Of a stretch of 64,000 nucleotides of DNA, positions 34,785-44,098 are shown piece by piece (the stretch's first letter is position 1; each line of letters starts with the position of its first letter). The notes below the pieces were generated by a model. The model made no database searches. It worked only from the letters and a program-made list of their open reading frames with translations, and had not been told where the DNA came from. The position numbers and the translations under genes are program-made. The stretch comes from Niveispirillum sp943371025. Its GTDB lineage: Bacteria; Pseudomonadota; Alphaproteobacteria; Azospirillales; Azospirillaceae. The stretch spans positions 12,112-76,111 of the forward strand of contig CALRTC020000030.1 in the NCBI GenBank assembly GCA_943371025.1. Direction: 5' to 3'.

Positions 34785-35810
34785 TCATGCGGCGGGCCAA
34801 TCCACTTCCAGGACCGTTTTTCCCACCGTTTCCCCGGCCATCAGGCGGCAGAAGCTGTCGGGAGCCTTGGCAATGCCGCGGGTGACATTCTCCAGCGCCA
34901 CCAGCTTTCCATCCGCCGCCCACTGGTGCAGATCGTGACGCGCCTGCGGCAATGTCTGCATGTGAGAGAACAGCAGGAAGCCGCGCATGGTCAATTGCTT
35001 GGCGACCACCTGCCACAAATTATGCACCGGTGTGGGGTTGGCCTGATTGTTGTAATCCCCGATCATGCCGCAGCAGATGATGCGCCCGAAATCGCGCATG
35101 CGCGGCAGCAGGGCATCCAGGGTGCGCCCGCCGACATTGTCGAAATAGACATCCACCCCGTCGGGGCAGACATCGGCAATGGCGGCGCCCAAATCGGCGA
35201 CGGCGCGATAGTTGATGGCGGCATGAAAACCCAGCCTGTCGGTCAGGATCGATGCTTTCTCCGCCGATCCGGCCAGCCCGATGACGCGGCAGCCGCGCAG
35301 CCGCGCAATCTGTCCCGCGACACTGCCCACGGCACCGGCAGCGGCGGAGATCACGACCGTTTCCCCTGCCTTGATCTTCCCCACATCATGCAGACCGACA
35401 TAGGCCGTGAGGCCGGAAGGCCCCAGGGCGCCGACATAGTGCGACAGGGGCACGTTCCAACTGACATCCAGCCGTTCCAGCAGGATCGTGTCGGCCGACA
35501 GGATCGAATAATCCTCCCAGTGGGTCAGGCCCCAGACATGGTCGCCGGGTTTGAAGCCGGCCAGATTGGACATTTCCACCACGCCCAGGGACGGCCCCCG
35601 GATGACACCGCCCAGCGGAATGGCCTGGAAATAATTGTCCTTGCCATCCAGCCAGCCGCGAATGGCGGGTTCCATGGAGAAATAGAGATTGCGCACCCGC
35701 ATCTGGCCCGGACCGGGTTCCGGAACCGGCTCTTCGATCAGGGCGAAATCGCCGGGCAGCGGATTGCCGACGGGATGGGCGCGCAAGGTGATGCGGCGAT
35801 TGACGGCCAT
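34785..35810 (-). CDS. NADP-dependent oxidoreductase, CurA/leukotriene B4 dehydrogenase-like MDR
   Basis: 341-residue zinc-free medium-chain reductase. It shows MRVRNLYFSMEPAIRGWL, GLTAYVGLHDVGKIKAGETVVISAAAGAVGS (nucleotide-binding AxxGxxGS) and the family segment DVYFDNVGGRTLDALLPRM. Such enzymes reduce the C=C of alpha,beta-unsaturated ketones with NADPH. ATG 35810 is chosen because MAVNRRI is the usual family start. It is 61 bases downstream of the island TonB receptor and probably cotranscribed with it from the operator at 38216. Suggests an enone intermediate in the pathway. Confidence 0.87.
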   Translation of the reverse strand: MAVNRRITLRAHPVGNPLPGDFALIEEPVPEPGPGQMRVRNLYFSMEPAIRGWLDGKDNYFQAIPLGGVIRGPSLGVVEMSNLAGFKPGDHVWGLTHWEDYSILSADTILLERLDVSWNVPLSHYVGALGPSGLTAYVGLHDVGKIKAGETVVISAAAGAVGSVAGQIARLRGCRVIGLAGSAEKASILTDRLGFHAAINYRAVADLGAAIADVCPDGVDVYFDNVGGRTLDALLPRMRDFGRIICCGMIGDYNNQANPTPVHNLWQVVAKQLTMRGFLLFSHMQTLPQARHDLHQWAADGKLVALENVTRGIAKAPDSFCRLMAGETVGKTVLEVDWPAA

Positions 35811-35871
35811 TTGACAGGCTCCACGCAAAAGAAGACACCCCGGCCCACCGGGAAGCAGGCCGGGGGTGGTA

Positions 35872-38109
35872 TCAGAACTCGTACCCGAGCTGGATACCAA
35901 AGGTCCGCGGCTCGCGCCCGGAGGAGAAGGACCAGAGGCCAGCGACGGTGAAGGCGGCGTTCGGACCGCGATCATCGAACAGATTGCGGCCATAGACCGT
36001 GACCTTGGCCTTGTTGTCGCCCACGTCGAACTTCATCGTCGCTGACGCGTCGAACAGGTTCTGCTTGTCCGACCGCACGCGTGGATCGTTGGACAGCACC
36101 GTGACATTACCCGCTGCATCCACCGTTGTGGCGCCCAGGGATATCTGCTGATCATAAGCCGCCAGGTAACGGTAGGTGCCGCTCAACACCAGATCGCCCA
36201 TATCCATCGGCACCGTATATTCCGCCGTCAGCGACCCGGTGACATCAGGCGAATAGATCATGTTCACGGCGGAATAATCGAACTTCACCAGCTTGCCGGC
36301 GGCATTGGGCGCCGTGGTGATGAAACCGTCGAACTTGCTGTCTTGCAGACCCAGAGAGGCCGTGACCTTGAAGTCGTGGGTGACTCGGGCCGTGACATCC
36401 AGCTCCAGGCCCTTGATCTTGGCCTTGCCCACATTTGTGACGATGGTTTCGTTGCCCGTGCCGACGGTGGTGGGAATGGTCGTGTTCTGCTGCAGGTCGC
36501 TATAATCCGACAGATAGGCGGCCAGATTGACCTGCAGGCGGTTCTGCAACAGCGAGCTTTTGAAGCCCGCCTCATAGCTGTCGACCGTTTCCGGGCCGAA
36601 GGGCGTGGTGGAGGATACCAGCGTCTGACCACGGCTGGAGAAGCCACCCGACCGGTAACCGCGCGACCAGGACGTGTAGATCATGTTGCTGTCATCGGGG
36701 CGGTAATCCAGCACCACCTTGGGCGTGAATTTGCTGCCGGTATATTTGGCATTGGGATATTGTGCCGTGCCGACCTTGTTGATCTGCTGCTTCTCGTCCC
36801 GCGTCCAGCGGCCGCCGCCCGACAGGCGCCACTGATCGGCCAGCTTCCAGTTGAAATCACCGAACAGGGCATAGGACTTGGCCTTGCCGGTATTGTACTG
36901 GTCTGCCGCCGGATTGACGGCGCCGAAGAGGCGGGTTGCCTGGAAAAGATCGAACTTGCTCTGATAGTAGAAGCCGCCGACCACATAGTCGAAATTGTCG
37001 GTCACTTTGCCAGCGCCACGCAGTTCCTGGCTGAACTGCCAGTAATCCTGGATGCGGTTGGTATAGTAGAGATCAGCCGAAGCGGCGTCGAAATCCTGGG
37101 TCTGTGCCTCGTCGGAAGTGCGGTAGCCGGTGACGGACGTGAAGTCGATCCCGTCGGTATCCAGGTTCATTTCCAGCGTTGCGGCCGGTGATTTATAGTT
37201 GGAATGGGCCGGGCTGTTGAAGACGGTGTAGAGGTCAGTCGTGGTGTTGCGATTGCATTCCCGCGCCGGCGCAAAAGCGCAGAACACCTCCCCCGTCTTG
37301 GAGATGTTGGAATTGACGGGATCGAAATCCTGCACCTGCTTTTCCAGCGTCAGCAGCGCTTCAAAATTCTCGGTCGGGGTCAGCAGGAAGCTGGCACCGA
37401 AATTCTCGTTATTATTGCCGCCCACCCGCTTGCCGGTAATGCCGTTGCGGTAGTAGCCGTCACTTTCATTGTGGAAATAGAAGAACTTGGCGGCCAGCTT
37501 GTCCTGCACGATGCTGGTGTTCAGGATGGCGCGCGTGGCCCAGGTGTTGAACTTGCCATAGCTGAATTCCAGCTTGCCGCCATTTTCCCCGGTAGGGCGG
37601 GACCGGCGGATATTGATCACGCCGCCGATGGTGTTACGCCCGAACAGCGTGCCTTGCGGGCCGCGCAGCACTTCGATGCTGTCAATGTCGAAGAAATCCA
37701 GGAAGGCGCCCGTGCTGGTGCCGATGAAGACGCCATCGACGACGATGGCCACCGTCGGGTCGAAGGACTTCTCCACATCCGCGAAGGACAGGCCGCGGAT
37801 AGAGACATTGGCGGCGGCGGCACCGGAATTCTGCTGCGTGATCAGCACGTTGGGGGCTGATCCCATCAGGTCGCCGATATTCATCGTCGCCTTGCTCTCC
37901 AACTGCGTCGGCGTGATGGCGGTAACGGCCAGCGGCGTTTCCTGCAGGGTTTCGGACCGGCGGCGTGCCGTCACGATAATCTCTTCCAGCGCATCGACCT
38001 GGGTGCCGGCGGCGCCCCCGGTGGCCTGGGCCATGGCTGGCGGAGCACTGGTCAGAACCAGAGCCGCGGCCGCCAGCAGGGTGGAACGCAAGGTGGGTGC
38101 GCAAGCCAT
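35872..38109 (-). CDS. TonB-dependent receptor of the catabolic island
   Basis: 745 residues: signal peptide (TLRSTLLAAAALVLTSAPPAMAQ), TonB box LEEIIVTARRR, plug with RGPQGTLFGRNTIGGVINI, and a beta-barrel ending in QLGYEF. ATG 38109 (MACAPT) has GGGAGG upstream; the longer frame would destroy the signal peptide. This is the only receptor under the 21-bp operator (38216-38236), so it is the likely importer of the island's substrate, which therefore is probably large or poorly diffusing. Confidence 0.93.
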   Translation of the reverse strand: MACAPTLRSTLLAAAALVLTSAPPAMAQATGGAAGTQVDALEEIIVTARRRSETLQETPLAVTAITPTQLESKATMNIGDLMGSAPNVLITQQNSGAAAANVSIRGLSFADVEKSFDPTVAIVVDGVFIGTSTGAFLDFFDIDSIEVLRGPQGTLFGRNTIGGVINIRRSRPTGENGGKLEFSYGKFNTWATRAILNTSIVQDKLAAKFFYFHNESDGYYRNGITGKRVGGNNNENFGASFLLTPTENFEALLTLEKQVQDFDPVNSNISKTGEVFCAFAPARECNRNTTTDLYTVFNSPAHSNYKSPAATLEMNLDTDGIDFTSVTGYRTSDEAQTQDFDAASADLYYTNRIQDYWQFSQELRGAGKVTDNFDYVVGGFYYQSKFDLFQATRLFGAVNPAADQYNTGKAKSYALFGDFNWKLADQWRLSGGGRWTRDEKQQINKVGTAQYPNAKYTGSKFTPKVVLDYRPDDSNMIYTSWSRGYRSGGFSSRGQTLVSSTTPFGPETVDSYEAGFKSSLLQNRLQVNLAAYLSDYSDLQQNTTIPTTVGTGNETIVTNVGKAKIKGLELDVTARVTHDFKVTASLGLQDSKFDGFITTAPNAAGKLVKFDYSAVNMIYSPDVTGSLTAEYTVPMDMGDLVLSGTYRYLAAYDQQISLGATTVDAAGNVTVLSNDPRVRSDKQNLFDASATMKFDVGDNKAKVTVYGRNLFDDRGPNAAFTVAGLWSFSSGREPRTFGIQLGYEF

Positions 38110-38215
38110 GACGAATATCCTCCCTGTGGGTGTCTTTTTTTGTGGGCTTGTTGGCATTGACTCGCGAGCCGGAGAGGCCCGTTGAGCGCTTGGCGGTTCG
38201 GGGCCGCAAAACAGA

Positions 38216-38236
38216 TGATTCATGAGTCATTAATCA
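38216..38236. promoter_or_regulatory. Island operator site 3
   Basis: Half TGATTCATGA, centre G, half TCATTAATCA: nearly a perfect palindrome. It is 107 bases before the receptor start. The 38110-38465 divergent region has no gene; it holds this site, site 4 and AT-rich promoter sequence. Confidence 0.82.
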
Positions 38237-38381
38237 CTATATTCATGCCCACATGTTTCGTCAATCCACCTTTCAAATCCGCCCCCCGAATTCTGCATGA
38301 AATGACATCGGATATGGCCCGGTGTGGGATGGTGAAAGGATTGCGGTGCGGCCTTGACAGGGCGTTGGGTGTGACTTCTAA

Positions 38382-38402
38382 TGACTGTCGAATCATAAAT
38401 CA
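38382..38402. promoter_or_regulatory. Island operator site 4
   Basis: Half TGACTGTCGA, centre A, half TCATAAATCA, 64 bases before the SnoaL-like gene at 38466. Confidence 0.78.
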
Positions 38403-38465
38403 CAAAATTGCCGTGTCGGTTGGCGTGATGCCATCCGACGGCCGGCCTGATCATGGAGGAAGCAC

Positions 38466-38876
38466 ATGACCCGGACTGATATTGCGGCCCGCAACCTGGC
38501 CACCACGGAGGCGCTGTACGCGGCCACGGCAACGGGGAACTGGCCCCTGGCTGAAACCATGCTCAGTGACGATCTGGTGATCACGGAGGCGGAGACGCTG
38601 CCCTTTGCCGGCACCTATACCGGCAAGGGCGCCCTGCGGGAACTGTACGCCAAGGTGCTGGGCACGTCGCTGGGACAGGCGACCATCGCGGTGACGAACA
38701 AGATGGCGGCGGGCAATCATGTCGTCTACCTGCTGGAACTGGTGCCGCCGGTCGGCGAACCCCTGGAACTGGTGGAAGTGTTCCATTTCGCCGATGACGG
38801 ACGTGTGGCCGTGATCAAGCCCTATTATTACAACAGCGCCGCTGTAACGGCCGCCGTGGCACGGGCGCAGGAATGA
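38466..38876 (+). CDS. SnoaL/NTF2-like small protein
   Basis: 136 residues with the NTF2/SnoaL cone fold signature: an initial helix (TEALYAATATGNWPLAETML) then strands DDLVITEAETLPFAGTYTGKGALRELY and the closing LVEVFHFADDGRVAVIKPYYY. Members are ketosteroid isomerases, polyketide cyclases, dehydratases and hydrolases of cyclic compounds, or have no known activity. GGAGGA precedes ATG 38466. Expressed alone between an island operator and a terminator. One of three such genes in the island; an isomerase or cyclase step is plausible. Confidence 0.78.
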   Translation: MTRTDIAARNLATTEALYAATATGNWPLAETMLSDDLVITEAETLPFAGTYTGKGALRELYAKVLGTSLGQATIAVTNKMAAGNHVVYLLELVPPVGEPLELVEVFHFADDGRVAVIKPYYYNSAAVTAAVARAQE

Positions 38877-38895
38877 AGGGGCAGGGGAGATGACA

Positions 38896-38938
38896 GGGGG
38901 CCGACGGGTCCAGCGCTGCGGATGACCCGTTGGCCCCC
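38896..38938. terminator. Bidirectional terminator hairpin
   Basis: A 15-bp stem (GGGGGCCGACGGGTC at 38896-38910 with GACCCGTTGGCCCCC at 38924-38938, a single mismatch or wobble) with a 13-base loop, lying between the SnoaL gene and the convergent P450 gene. Confidence 0.75.
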
Positions 38939-38939
38939 G

Positions 38940-40151
38940 CTACCGCAGGTGCGGGCCCCACGCCAAGGGCAGCCGATGCAGCGCCCAGACGCTTTCCGTG
39001 GCCGTCCGGATCTGGCTGGGATCGGCGATATGCCATTCCGGCACACGCGCGATCCATTCTTCCAGGGCGATGCGGATTTCCGTGCGGGCCAGATGCATGC
39101 CGGCGCAGGTATGCGGGCCTGTTGAAAAACTGAGGGAACGCTTCGTGGCGCGGCCAAAGTCGATCACATGGGGATCGGCATGCATCCGGCCATCGCGGGA
39201 CGCCAGACCCAAAGGCAGCTGAATCAGGTCGCCCTTGGCAATCGCTACCCCGTGAAAGTCCATGTCGCATGTGGCGTAACGGAAGGTGTTTACCACACCG
39301 AAGGCCCGGATGAATTCGTCCGCGGCGGCCGGTACGGTACCCGGATTAGCGCGAAGCGCCGCCTGCAGTTCCGGCCGCCGCGCCAGCTCACGAAAGACGA
39401 AACCCAGCACGGAGGTCACAGTATCCAGGCCGCCCGCAAACAGCATGAAGCACAGGCCGAGCAGCCTTTCTTCGGGGATGGGCGCCCCATCCAACTGATA
39501 GGAAATCAGGTAGGAGACGATGTCGTCGCCCGGTGCGCCCCGCCGCTGTTCGATAAGGTCCAGCAGGAACGCCTTGATCGACGCCGCCGCGGCACCGCGT
39601 ACCTGCATATCGGCGCCCCGCAGCAGGTCATCCTCCCAGGCGATGAAAGTCGCCATCCTGTCCGGGGACAGACCCATCAGCAGCAGGAAGACGGTGACGG
39701 GATAGGGCTGGGCAAAGCCGGTAACGAACTCCACGCTGCCCTGGCGGCGGAACCCTTCGATCAGGTCGACGGCCAGGCGCCGGACTTCCCCCGACAGTTC
39801 CCGTGCTTTGCCGGGCCCGAACCAGGGTGCAAGTACCTTGCGATAAAGCCCATGTTCCGGCGGGTCCAGTTCCAGCGGCACCAATGGCCAGCTATCCCCG
39901 ACCAATCGGGAGAAACCGATGGACAGATGGCTGGAGAACCTTACTGGATCCAGCAGGATTTCTTCCTGAAGTGCGTGGCGCGTGACCACCCAGTTGCCGC
40001 CCAGCCCGGCCGCGCGGACATGCGCTTCGCCCGGCAGGAAGAAAATGTCCGGCCCGTCATGCAACTTGGCAGCGGCGTGGAAAGGACAGATCGCAGCATC
40101 CGGATCATTGGCCAGTGACCAGTCGCGGATGGGGGGCGGATGGGTGGGCAT
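38940..40151 (-). CDS. Cytochrome P450
   Basis: 403 residues, soluble bacterial class. The heme-binding loop is FSTGPHTCAGMH with the Cys349 ligand; the I-helix oxygen motif is AGGLDT (239-244) and ExxR is EFIR (279-282). It needs ferredoxin electrons; the nearest candidates are the Rieske ferredoxin at 46615 and the 2Fe-2S ferredoxin at 57884. Last gene of the leftward operon starting with acyl-CoA dehydrogenases, 131 bases after the Rieske gene. It probably hydroxylates an unactivated carbon of a terpenoid- or steroid-like skeleton; substrate not determinable. Confidence 0.92.
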   Translation of the reverse strand: MPTHPPPIRDWSLANDPDAAICPFHAAAKLHDGPDIFFLPGEAHVRAAGLGGNWVVTRHALQEEILLDPVRFSSHLSIGFSRLVGDSWPLVPLELDPPEHGLYRKVLAPWFGPGKARELSGEVRRLAVDLIEGFRRQGSVEFVTGFAQPYPVTVFLLLMGLSPDRMATFIAWEDDLLRGADMQVRGAAAASIKAFLLDLIEQRRGAPGDDIVSYLISYQLDGAPIPEERLLGLCFMLFAGGLDTVTSVLGFVFRELARRPELQAALRANPGTVPAAADEFIRAFGVVNTFRYATCDMDFHGVAIAKGDLIQLPLGLASRDGRMHADPHVIDFGRATKRSLSFSTGPHTCAGMHLARTEIRIALEEWIARVPEWHIADPSQIRTATESVWALHRLPLAWGPHLR

Positions 40152-40282
40152 GATGACCTCCCGCAGGCGCTGTGGTGACAGCGTTTGGCAATTTAATCCG
40201 TAGGCGGGGTCGGAATGGGCTCACGCCATTGCAGGATTGACCCGGCCATGGCAGCCGGGTCTGTCCTGCTTCGCCGACGGCC

Positions 40283-41668
40283 TCAGTCCGCCAGATACTT
40301 GTCCAGCGTGGCATGCAGGTGCCGCACGCGGATTTCCTGGTAATTGCCCAACTGCACCTCGCCATTCTTGGAGCATTTCAGCCCTTCCTGGACAAAAGGC
40401 AGGTTTTCCATGTCCTGCTGGAACACATCACCCAGCACGCCCAGTTCCTTGGCGTCGGTCCAGGGCTGGTCCGGTCCCAGGAAATTCATTTCCACCGGCG
40501 GCGGCCTCGGTGCATCGGCGGGCAGGCGAACCAGGATGCGAACCTCCATCAATGTCTTGTCCTGATCCGGCCAGGGGCGCCAGCGATAGACGATGTTGGG
40601 CATGAACCCGCCCCAGGGGGCGAAGTTCGGGAAGACATTATAGACGAAGGCATCCAGCAGCTCGGCATCAGTCACATGGCTGTGATCATAGCCGCTGTCG
40701 GCCTGGTACTTCTCGCGGTTCGCGGCGGCCATGGCGCGCCGGGCGGTCATGCCGTCCGGCACCTGCACCGACATTTCCGTCCCGCCGGCCCGGCCGTTAT
40801 ATTTCAGGAATTCATCGACGATCCATTGCTGTTCCTTGCCGGCCGGATCGATGTGGGGGGAGATGACGGCAAACGGCGTCAGGGCCGCGTTCACATGGTC
40901 GCCATAGGTGCTGTACTGGGTGTTGGCGTCGCCCGTGAACGGCAGGATCTGGGGGTGCGTCTCGATCGTGTGCCAGGCTTCCATGAAGGCCTCGGCCACG
41001 GCCTTCCAGTTGGCATTCACCACCTTGCCGACCCAGATGACCGTTGTGCATTCCTCATGCCGCCAGCGTTTGAAGAAGTCGGGCAGGGGCGCCAGATATT
41101 CCTCCAGGCTGGGGCCCTCGTCCGCCTCGCGGATGAAGATGTAACCGGCCCAGCGGCCGACCTGCGCCTCCGGCAGGGCCATCTTCTCATCCTTCAGGTG
41201 CGGGAAATCCCAACGGCAGGGGATGTTCTTCAGGCTGCCATTGGTGTTCCAGGCAAAGCCGTGGAACGGGCATTTGAATTCGCTGGCCGATCCGCTTTCC
41301 AGCCGCAGCTTGCGTCCGCGATGCAGGCAGACATTGTGGAAGGCGCGGACGGAACCGTCCGGCTGACGGGTGACCAGATAGGAGCGGCCGGCATTTTCAT
41401 AAAGCGCGAAGTCGCCGGGCTGGGGGATATCCTCTTCCCGCGCCGCGAATTGCCAGACGCGGGGCCACATCCTGTCCAGTTCGCGCCGGAAGAAGTCCGG
41501 ACTTGTGTAGCGTTCGGCCTTCAGCGGCTCGTTGCCCAGATACTGGTAATTTTCCTGGCGCAGGAAGTCGGGCACGGGCCGCGTGTCCGTATCCATCAGG
41601 TCGTTCCACGACGTGCCGGGGCAGCGGGCCTCGCCGGGTTTGGGCTGGGACGAAAGATCATCTGGCAC
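40283..41668 (-). CDS. Rieske non-heme iron oxygenase, alpha subunit (second of three)
   Basis: 461 residues, of the ring-hydroxylating alpha-subunit type. Rieske ligands C114-x-H116 and C133-x2-H136 (NVCLHRGRKL, CPFHGFAW); catalytic iron site NWKAVAEAFMEAWH233TIETH238. No beta subunit is encoded. The start is a GTG at 41668 with GGGAGG 6 bases upstream; no ATG gives a better fit. It lies between an SDR and the P450 in the long leftward operon. Probably hydroxylates a ring or removes a methyl/side group. Confidence 0.9.
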   Translation of the reverse strand: MPDDLSSQPKPGEARCPGTSWNDLMDTDTRPVPDFLRQENYQYLGNEPLKAERYTSPDFFRRELDRMWPRVWQFAAREEDIPQPGDFALYENAGRSYLVTRQPDGSVRAFHNVCLHRGRKLRLESGSASEFKCPFHGFAWNTNGSLKNIPCRWDFPHLKDEKMALPEAQVGRWAGYIFIREADEGPSLEEYLAPLPDFFKRWRHEECTTVIWVGKVVNANWKAVAEAFMEAWHTIETHPQILPFTGDANTQYSTYGDHVNAALTPFAVISPHIDPAGKEQQWIVDEFLKYNGRAGGTEMSVQVPDGMTARRAMAAANREKYQADSGYDHSHVTDAELLDAFVYNVFPNFAPWGGFMPNIVYRWRPWPDQDKTLMEVRILVRLPADAPRPPPVEMNFLGPDQPWTDAKELGVLGDVFQQDMENLPFVQEGLKCSKNGEVQLGNYQEIRVRHLHATLDKYLAD

Positions 41669-41712
41669 TGCAACCTCCCTGAACCTGTTTGATTTGTTTG
41701 ACTGTTCGATTG

Positions 41713-42492
41713 TCAGACCCCAATCAGCCCCGCCGTGGTGCCGCCGTCGGCCACCAGTTCGGCCCCGTTGATCAGCGACGATTCCGCACTGGCCAGGAAG
41801 CTGACCAGGGCCGCCACTTCCTCCACCCGGCCCAGGCGGCCCAGGGGGGAGATGTTGCCCAGATAGGCCAGCGACGCGTCAGGATCGGGTGTGTCGGCCA
41901 CGGCGCGGCGGATGATCGGTGTGTCGATGATGCCGGGGTGGATGGAGTTGCAGCGGATATTGGTTTTCGTGCGGGCGCAATGCACCGCGACCGATTTCGC
42001 CAGCAGACGGACCGCCCCCTTCGACGTCGTGTAGGCGATGTTGGCGGGCAGGCCCATCAGTCCGTTGATCGAAGAATTGATGATGATCGATCCGCCGGAC
42101 CCGCCGGGATTGCCCTTCATGGCGGTGATGGCGTGCTGACAGGTCAGCATGGTGCCGGTGACATTCACGGCCATGATGCGGTTCCAGGCGGCGATACCGA
42201 TGGTTTCGATACTGCCGTCGCCCGTCTCGATCCCGGCATTGGCAAAGGCGATATCCAGCCGCCCGAAACGGTCGGCAATGGCCTGCATCAGGGTGGGCCA
42301 GGCGGCCTCATCTGTGACGTCATGGGCGTGGAAATGGGCACCCGTTTCCTGGCAGACGGCTTCGGCGGCAGCGGCATTGGACCCGGTGAAGATCACCTTG
42401 GCCCCGTCCGCTGTCAGGCGCCGCACCGCCGCAGCGCCGATCCCGGCTGTACCGCCGGTCACCAGGGCCACCTTGCCCTCAAGCCTTGCCAT
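41713..42492 (-). CDS. SDR-family oxidoreductase
   Basis: 259-residue classical SDR: TGGTAGIG cofactor loop, FANAGIE, catalytic Ser in NSSINGLMG, active-site YTTSK, and C-terminal GAELVADGGTTAG. ATG 42492 lies inside the end of the acyl-CoA synthetase gene (14-base overlap), so the two are translationally linked. Likely an NAD-dependent alcohol dehydrogenase for a CoA-linked or hydroxylated intermediate. Confidence 0.87.
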   Translation of the reverse strand: MARLEGKVALVTGGTAGIGAAAVRRLTADGAKVIFTGSNAAAAEAVCQETGAHFHAHDVTDEAAWPTLMQAIADRFGRLDIAFANAGIETGDGSIETIGIAAWNRIMAVNVTGTMLTCQHAITAMKGNPGGSGGSIIINSSINGLMGLPANIAYTTSKGAVRLLAKSVAVHCARTKTNIRCNSIHPGIIDTPIIRRAVADTPDPDASLAYLGNISPLGRLGRVEEVAALVSFLASAESSLINGAELVADGGTTAGLIGV

Positions 42493-44098
42493 TCTCGCCT
42501 CCCTGTTCCTGCGCGATCTGTGCCGCGATGCGTTGGCGCAAGATGTCCTTGCGCACCTTGCCCGATGCCGTGCGGGGCAGGTCACCGACCAGTTCCACCC
42601 GTTCGGGGAATTTCTGCCGCGCCAGCCCGGCGGCGGCCACATGCCGGGTGATGCTGTCCAGGTCGGGCTTTTCACCCGGCTGCGGCACCACATAGACACA
42701 CACGGTCTCGCCCAGCCGGGCATGCGGCATGGAAACGGCAGCCACCTCCTGCACGGCCGGATGCCGGTGCAGCACATCCTCGATATCCTTGGCCGACAGG
42801 TTCTCCCCGCCCCGGATGATCAGGTCCTTCTTGCGGCCGGTGATGACGATGGCGCCGGCGGGCGTCAGGTGGCCGATATCGCCGGTGCGGAAATAGCCTT
42901 CATCATCCATCGCCTCCCGCGTCTGGTCAGCATCGGCATAGCCCATGAACAGCGACGGACCGCGCACCAGGATTTCGCCATCCTGACCCCGGTCCAGGGG
43001 CTGGCCGCTCTCATCGACGATGCGGATCTCGTAGTCGATGACTTTGCCATCGGTGGTTGCTGCCATCTCCAGCTCATCCGCGCCCATGCAGCCCTGGGTG
43101 ATCAGCGGCGCTTCGGTGCTGCCATAGACGCGGAAGGCGCGGCCCCGTTCAAACAAGGCATTGGCGCGGCGGATCAGGTCCGGCGGCACGGCGGCCCCAC
43201 CACAGGCGAAGATTTTCAGGCTGGGCAGGCGCGATCCTGCGCTTTCCGCTGCGTCCAGCAGTTCCTGCAAAAAGGGCGTCGCACCGATGGTGATGTTCAC
43301 CCCGTGCCGGTCGATCAGCGCAACTGCTTCCTCTGCGTTCCAGCGCTCCATGAACAGGGTACGCGTGCCATCGGTGAAGGGTAGTTCGATACCGTTGGAA
43401 TAGCCGGTGATGTGCGTGACAGGCGATGGCATCAGCATCAGGTCGCCCGGTTCCAGCCCCCAGTAACCCATATAGATGTGGGAGACACGGGCGATGCTGC
43501 GATGGTCATGCATCACGGCCTTCGGCCGCCCCGTGGTGCCAGAGGTATACATCACCAGCTTCAAAGCGTTGGGGGAAATGGTCGGCCAGTCGATCCGCCG
43601 CCCCTGTCCTGCCTGCATCAGCGCGTCCAGGGTCAGGGCTGTCCCCGCCGCACGTACATGCACGACATGGCGAAGATCGGGCAGGGACGGGCGCAGCCCA
43701 GCCAGCATGGCGGCGTAATCGAAGCCGCGATAGGTGTCGGGAATGAAGATCAGCCGGCTTTTGCAGTCGGCCAGGATCAACCCCACCTCCGCCCCGCGAT
43801 AGATGGGCACGATGGGGTTGCAGACCAGGCCCAGCAATCCGGCGGCGACATCGATCAGCACGGCTTCCATCCAGTTGGGCAACTGGAAGCTGATGACATC
43901 GCCGGGCCGCAGCCCCAGATCCCATAGGCCGACCGCCAGGGCCTCCGCATCCGTCAGCAGCGTGGCATAGGTACCGGGATGCTGATCCTGGTTGAGAAAG
44001 GCGACGCAGTCCGGGGCCCGGTCGGCATGATGGCGGGCCAGGACCGCCAGTGGCTGCGCGGTCCAGTCGCTTTGAGTAGAGGCCAGAGCCGGCGACAT
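42479..44098 (-). CDS. AMP-forming acyl-CoA synthetase/ligase
   Basis: 539 residues of the ANL superfamily. The P-loop-like motif is MYTSGTTGRPKAVMHDH, followed by YGSTEAPL, the FRTGDIG adenylate-binding motif, the hinge GRKKDLIIRGGENLSAKDIE and the catalytic Lys in RTASGKVRKDILR. It activates a carboxylic acid with ATP to the CoA thioester. ATG 44098 overlaps the previous stop (TGATG) and has a CGGAGG site; ATG 44107 lies too close to that site. With two acyl-CoA dehydrogenases upstream, it starts beta-oxidation-like breakdown of a side chain or opened ring. Confidence 0.92.
   Translation of the reverse strand: MSPALASTQSDWTAQPLAVLARHHADRAPDCVAFLNQDQHPGTYATLLTDAEALAVGLWDLGLRPGDVISFQLPNWMEAVLIDVAAGLLGLVCNPIVPIYRGAEVGLILADCKSRLIFIPDTYRGFDYAAMLAGLRPSLPDLRHVVHVRAAGTALTLDALMQAGQGRRIDWPTISPNALKLVMYTSGTTGRPKAVMHDHRSIARVSHIYMGYWGLEPGDLMLMPSPVTHITGYSNGIELPFTDGTRTLFMERWNAEEAVALIDRHGVNITIGATPFLQELLDAAESAGSRLPSLKIFACGGAAVPPDLIRRANALFERGRAFRVYGSTEAPLITQGCMGADELEMAATTDGKVIDYEIRIVDESGQPLDRGQDGEILVRGPSLFMGYADADQTREAMDDEGYFRTGDIGHLTPAGAIVITGRKKDLIIRGGENLSAKDIEDVLHRHPAVQEVAAVSMPHARLGETVCVYVVPQPGEKPDLDSITRHVAAAGLARQKFPERVELVGDLPRTASGKVRKDILRQRIAAQIAQEQGGENGKA

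Noticed and set aside
40313..41692. 459-codon open frame on the plus strand
   Set aside because: Shadow of the second Rieske oxygenase, which has intact cluster ligands.
41690..41712. Possible degenerate thirteenth operator (TGACTG...TTGTCA) before the second Rieske gene
   Set aside because: Spacing and half-sites do not fit the 21-bp model, and the place is inside an operon; kept out of the twelve.
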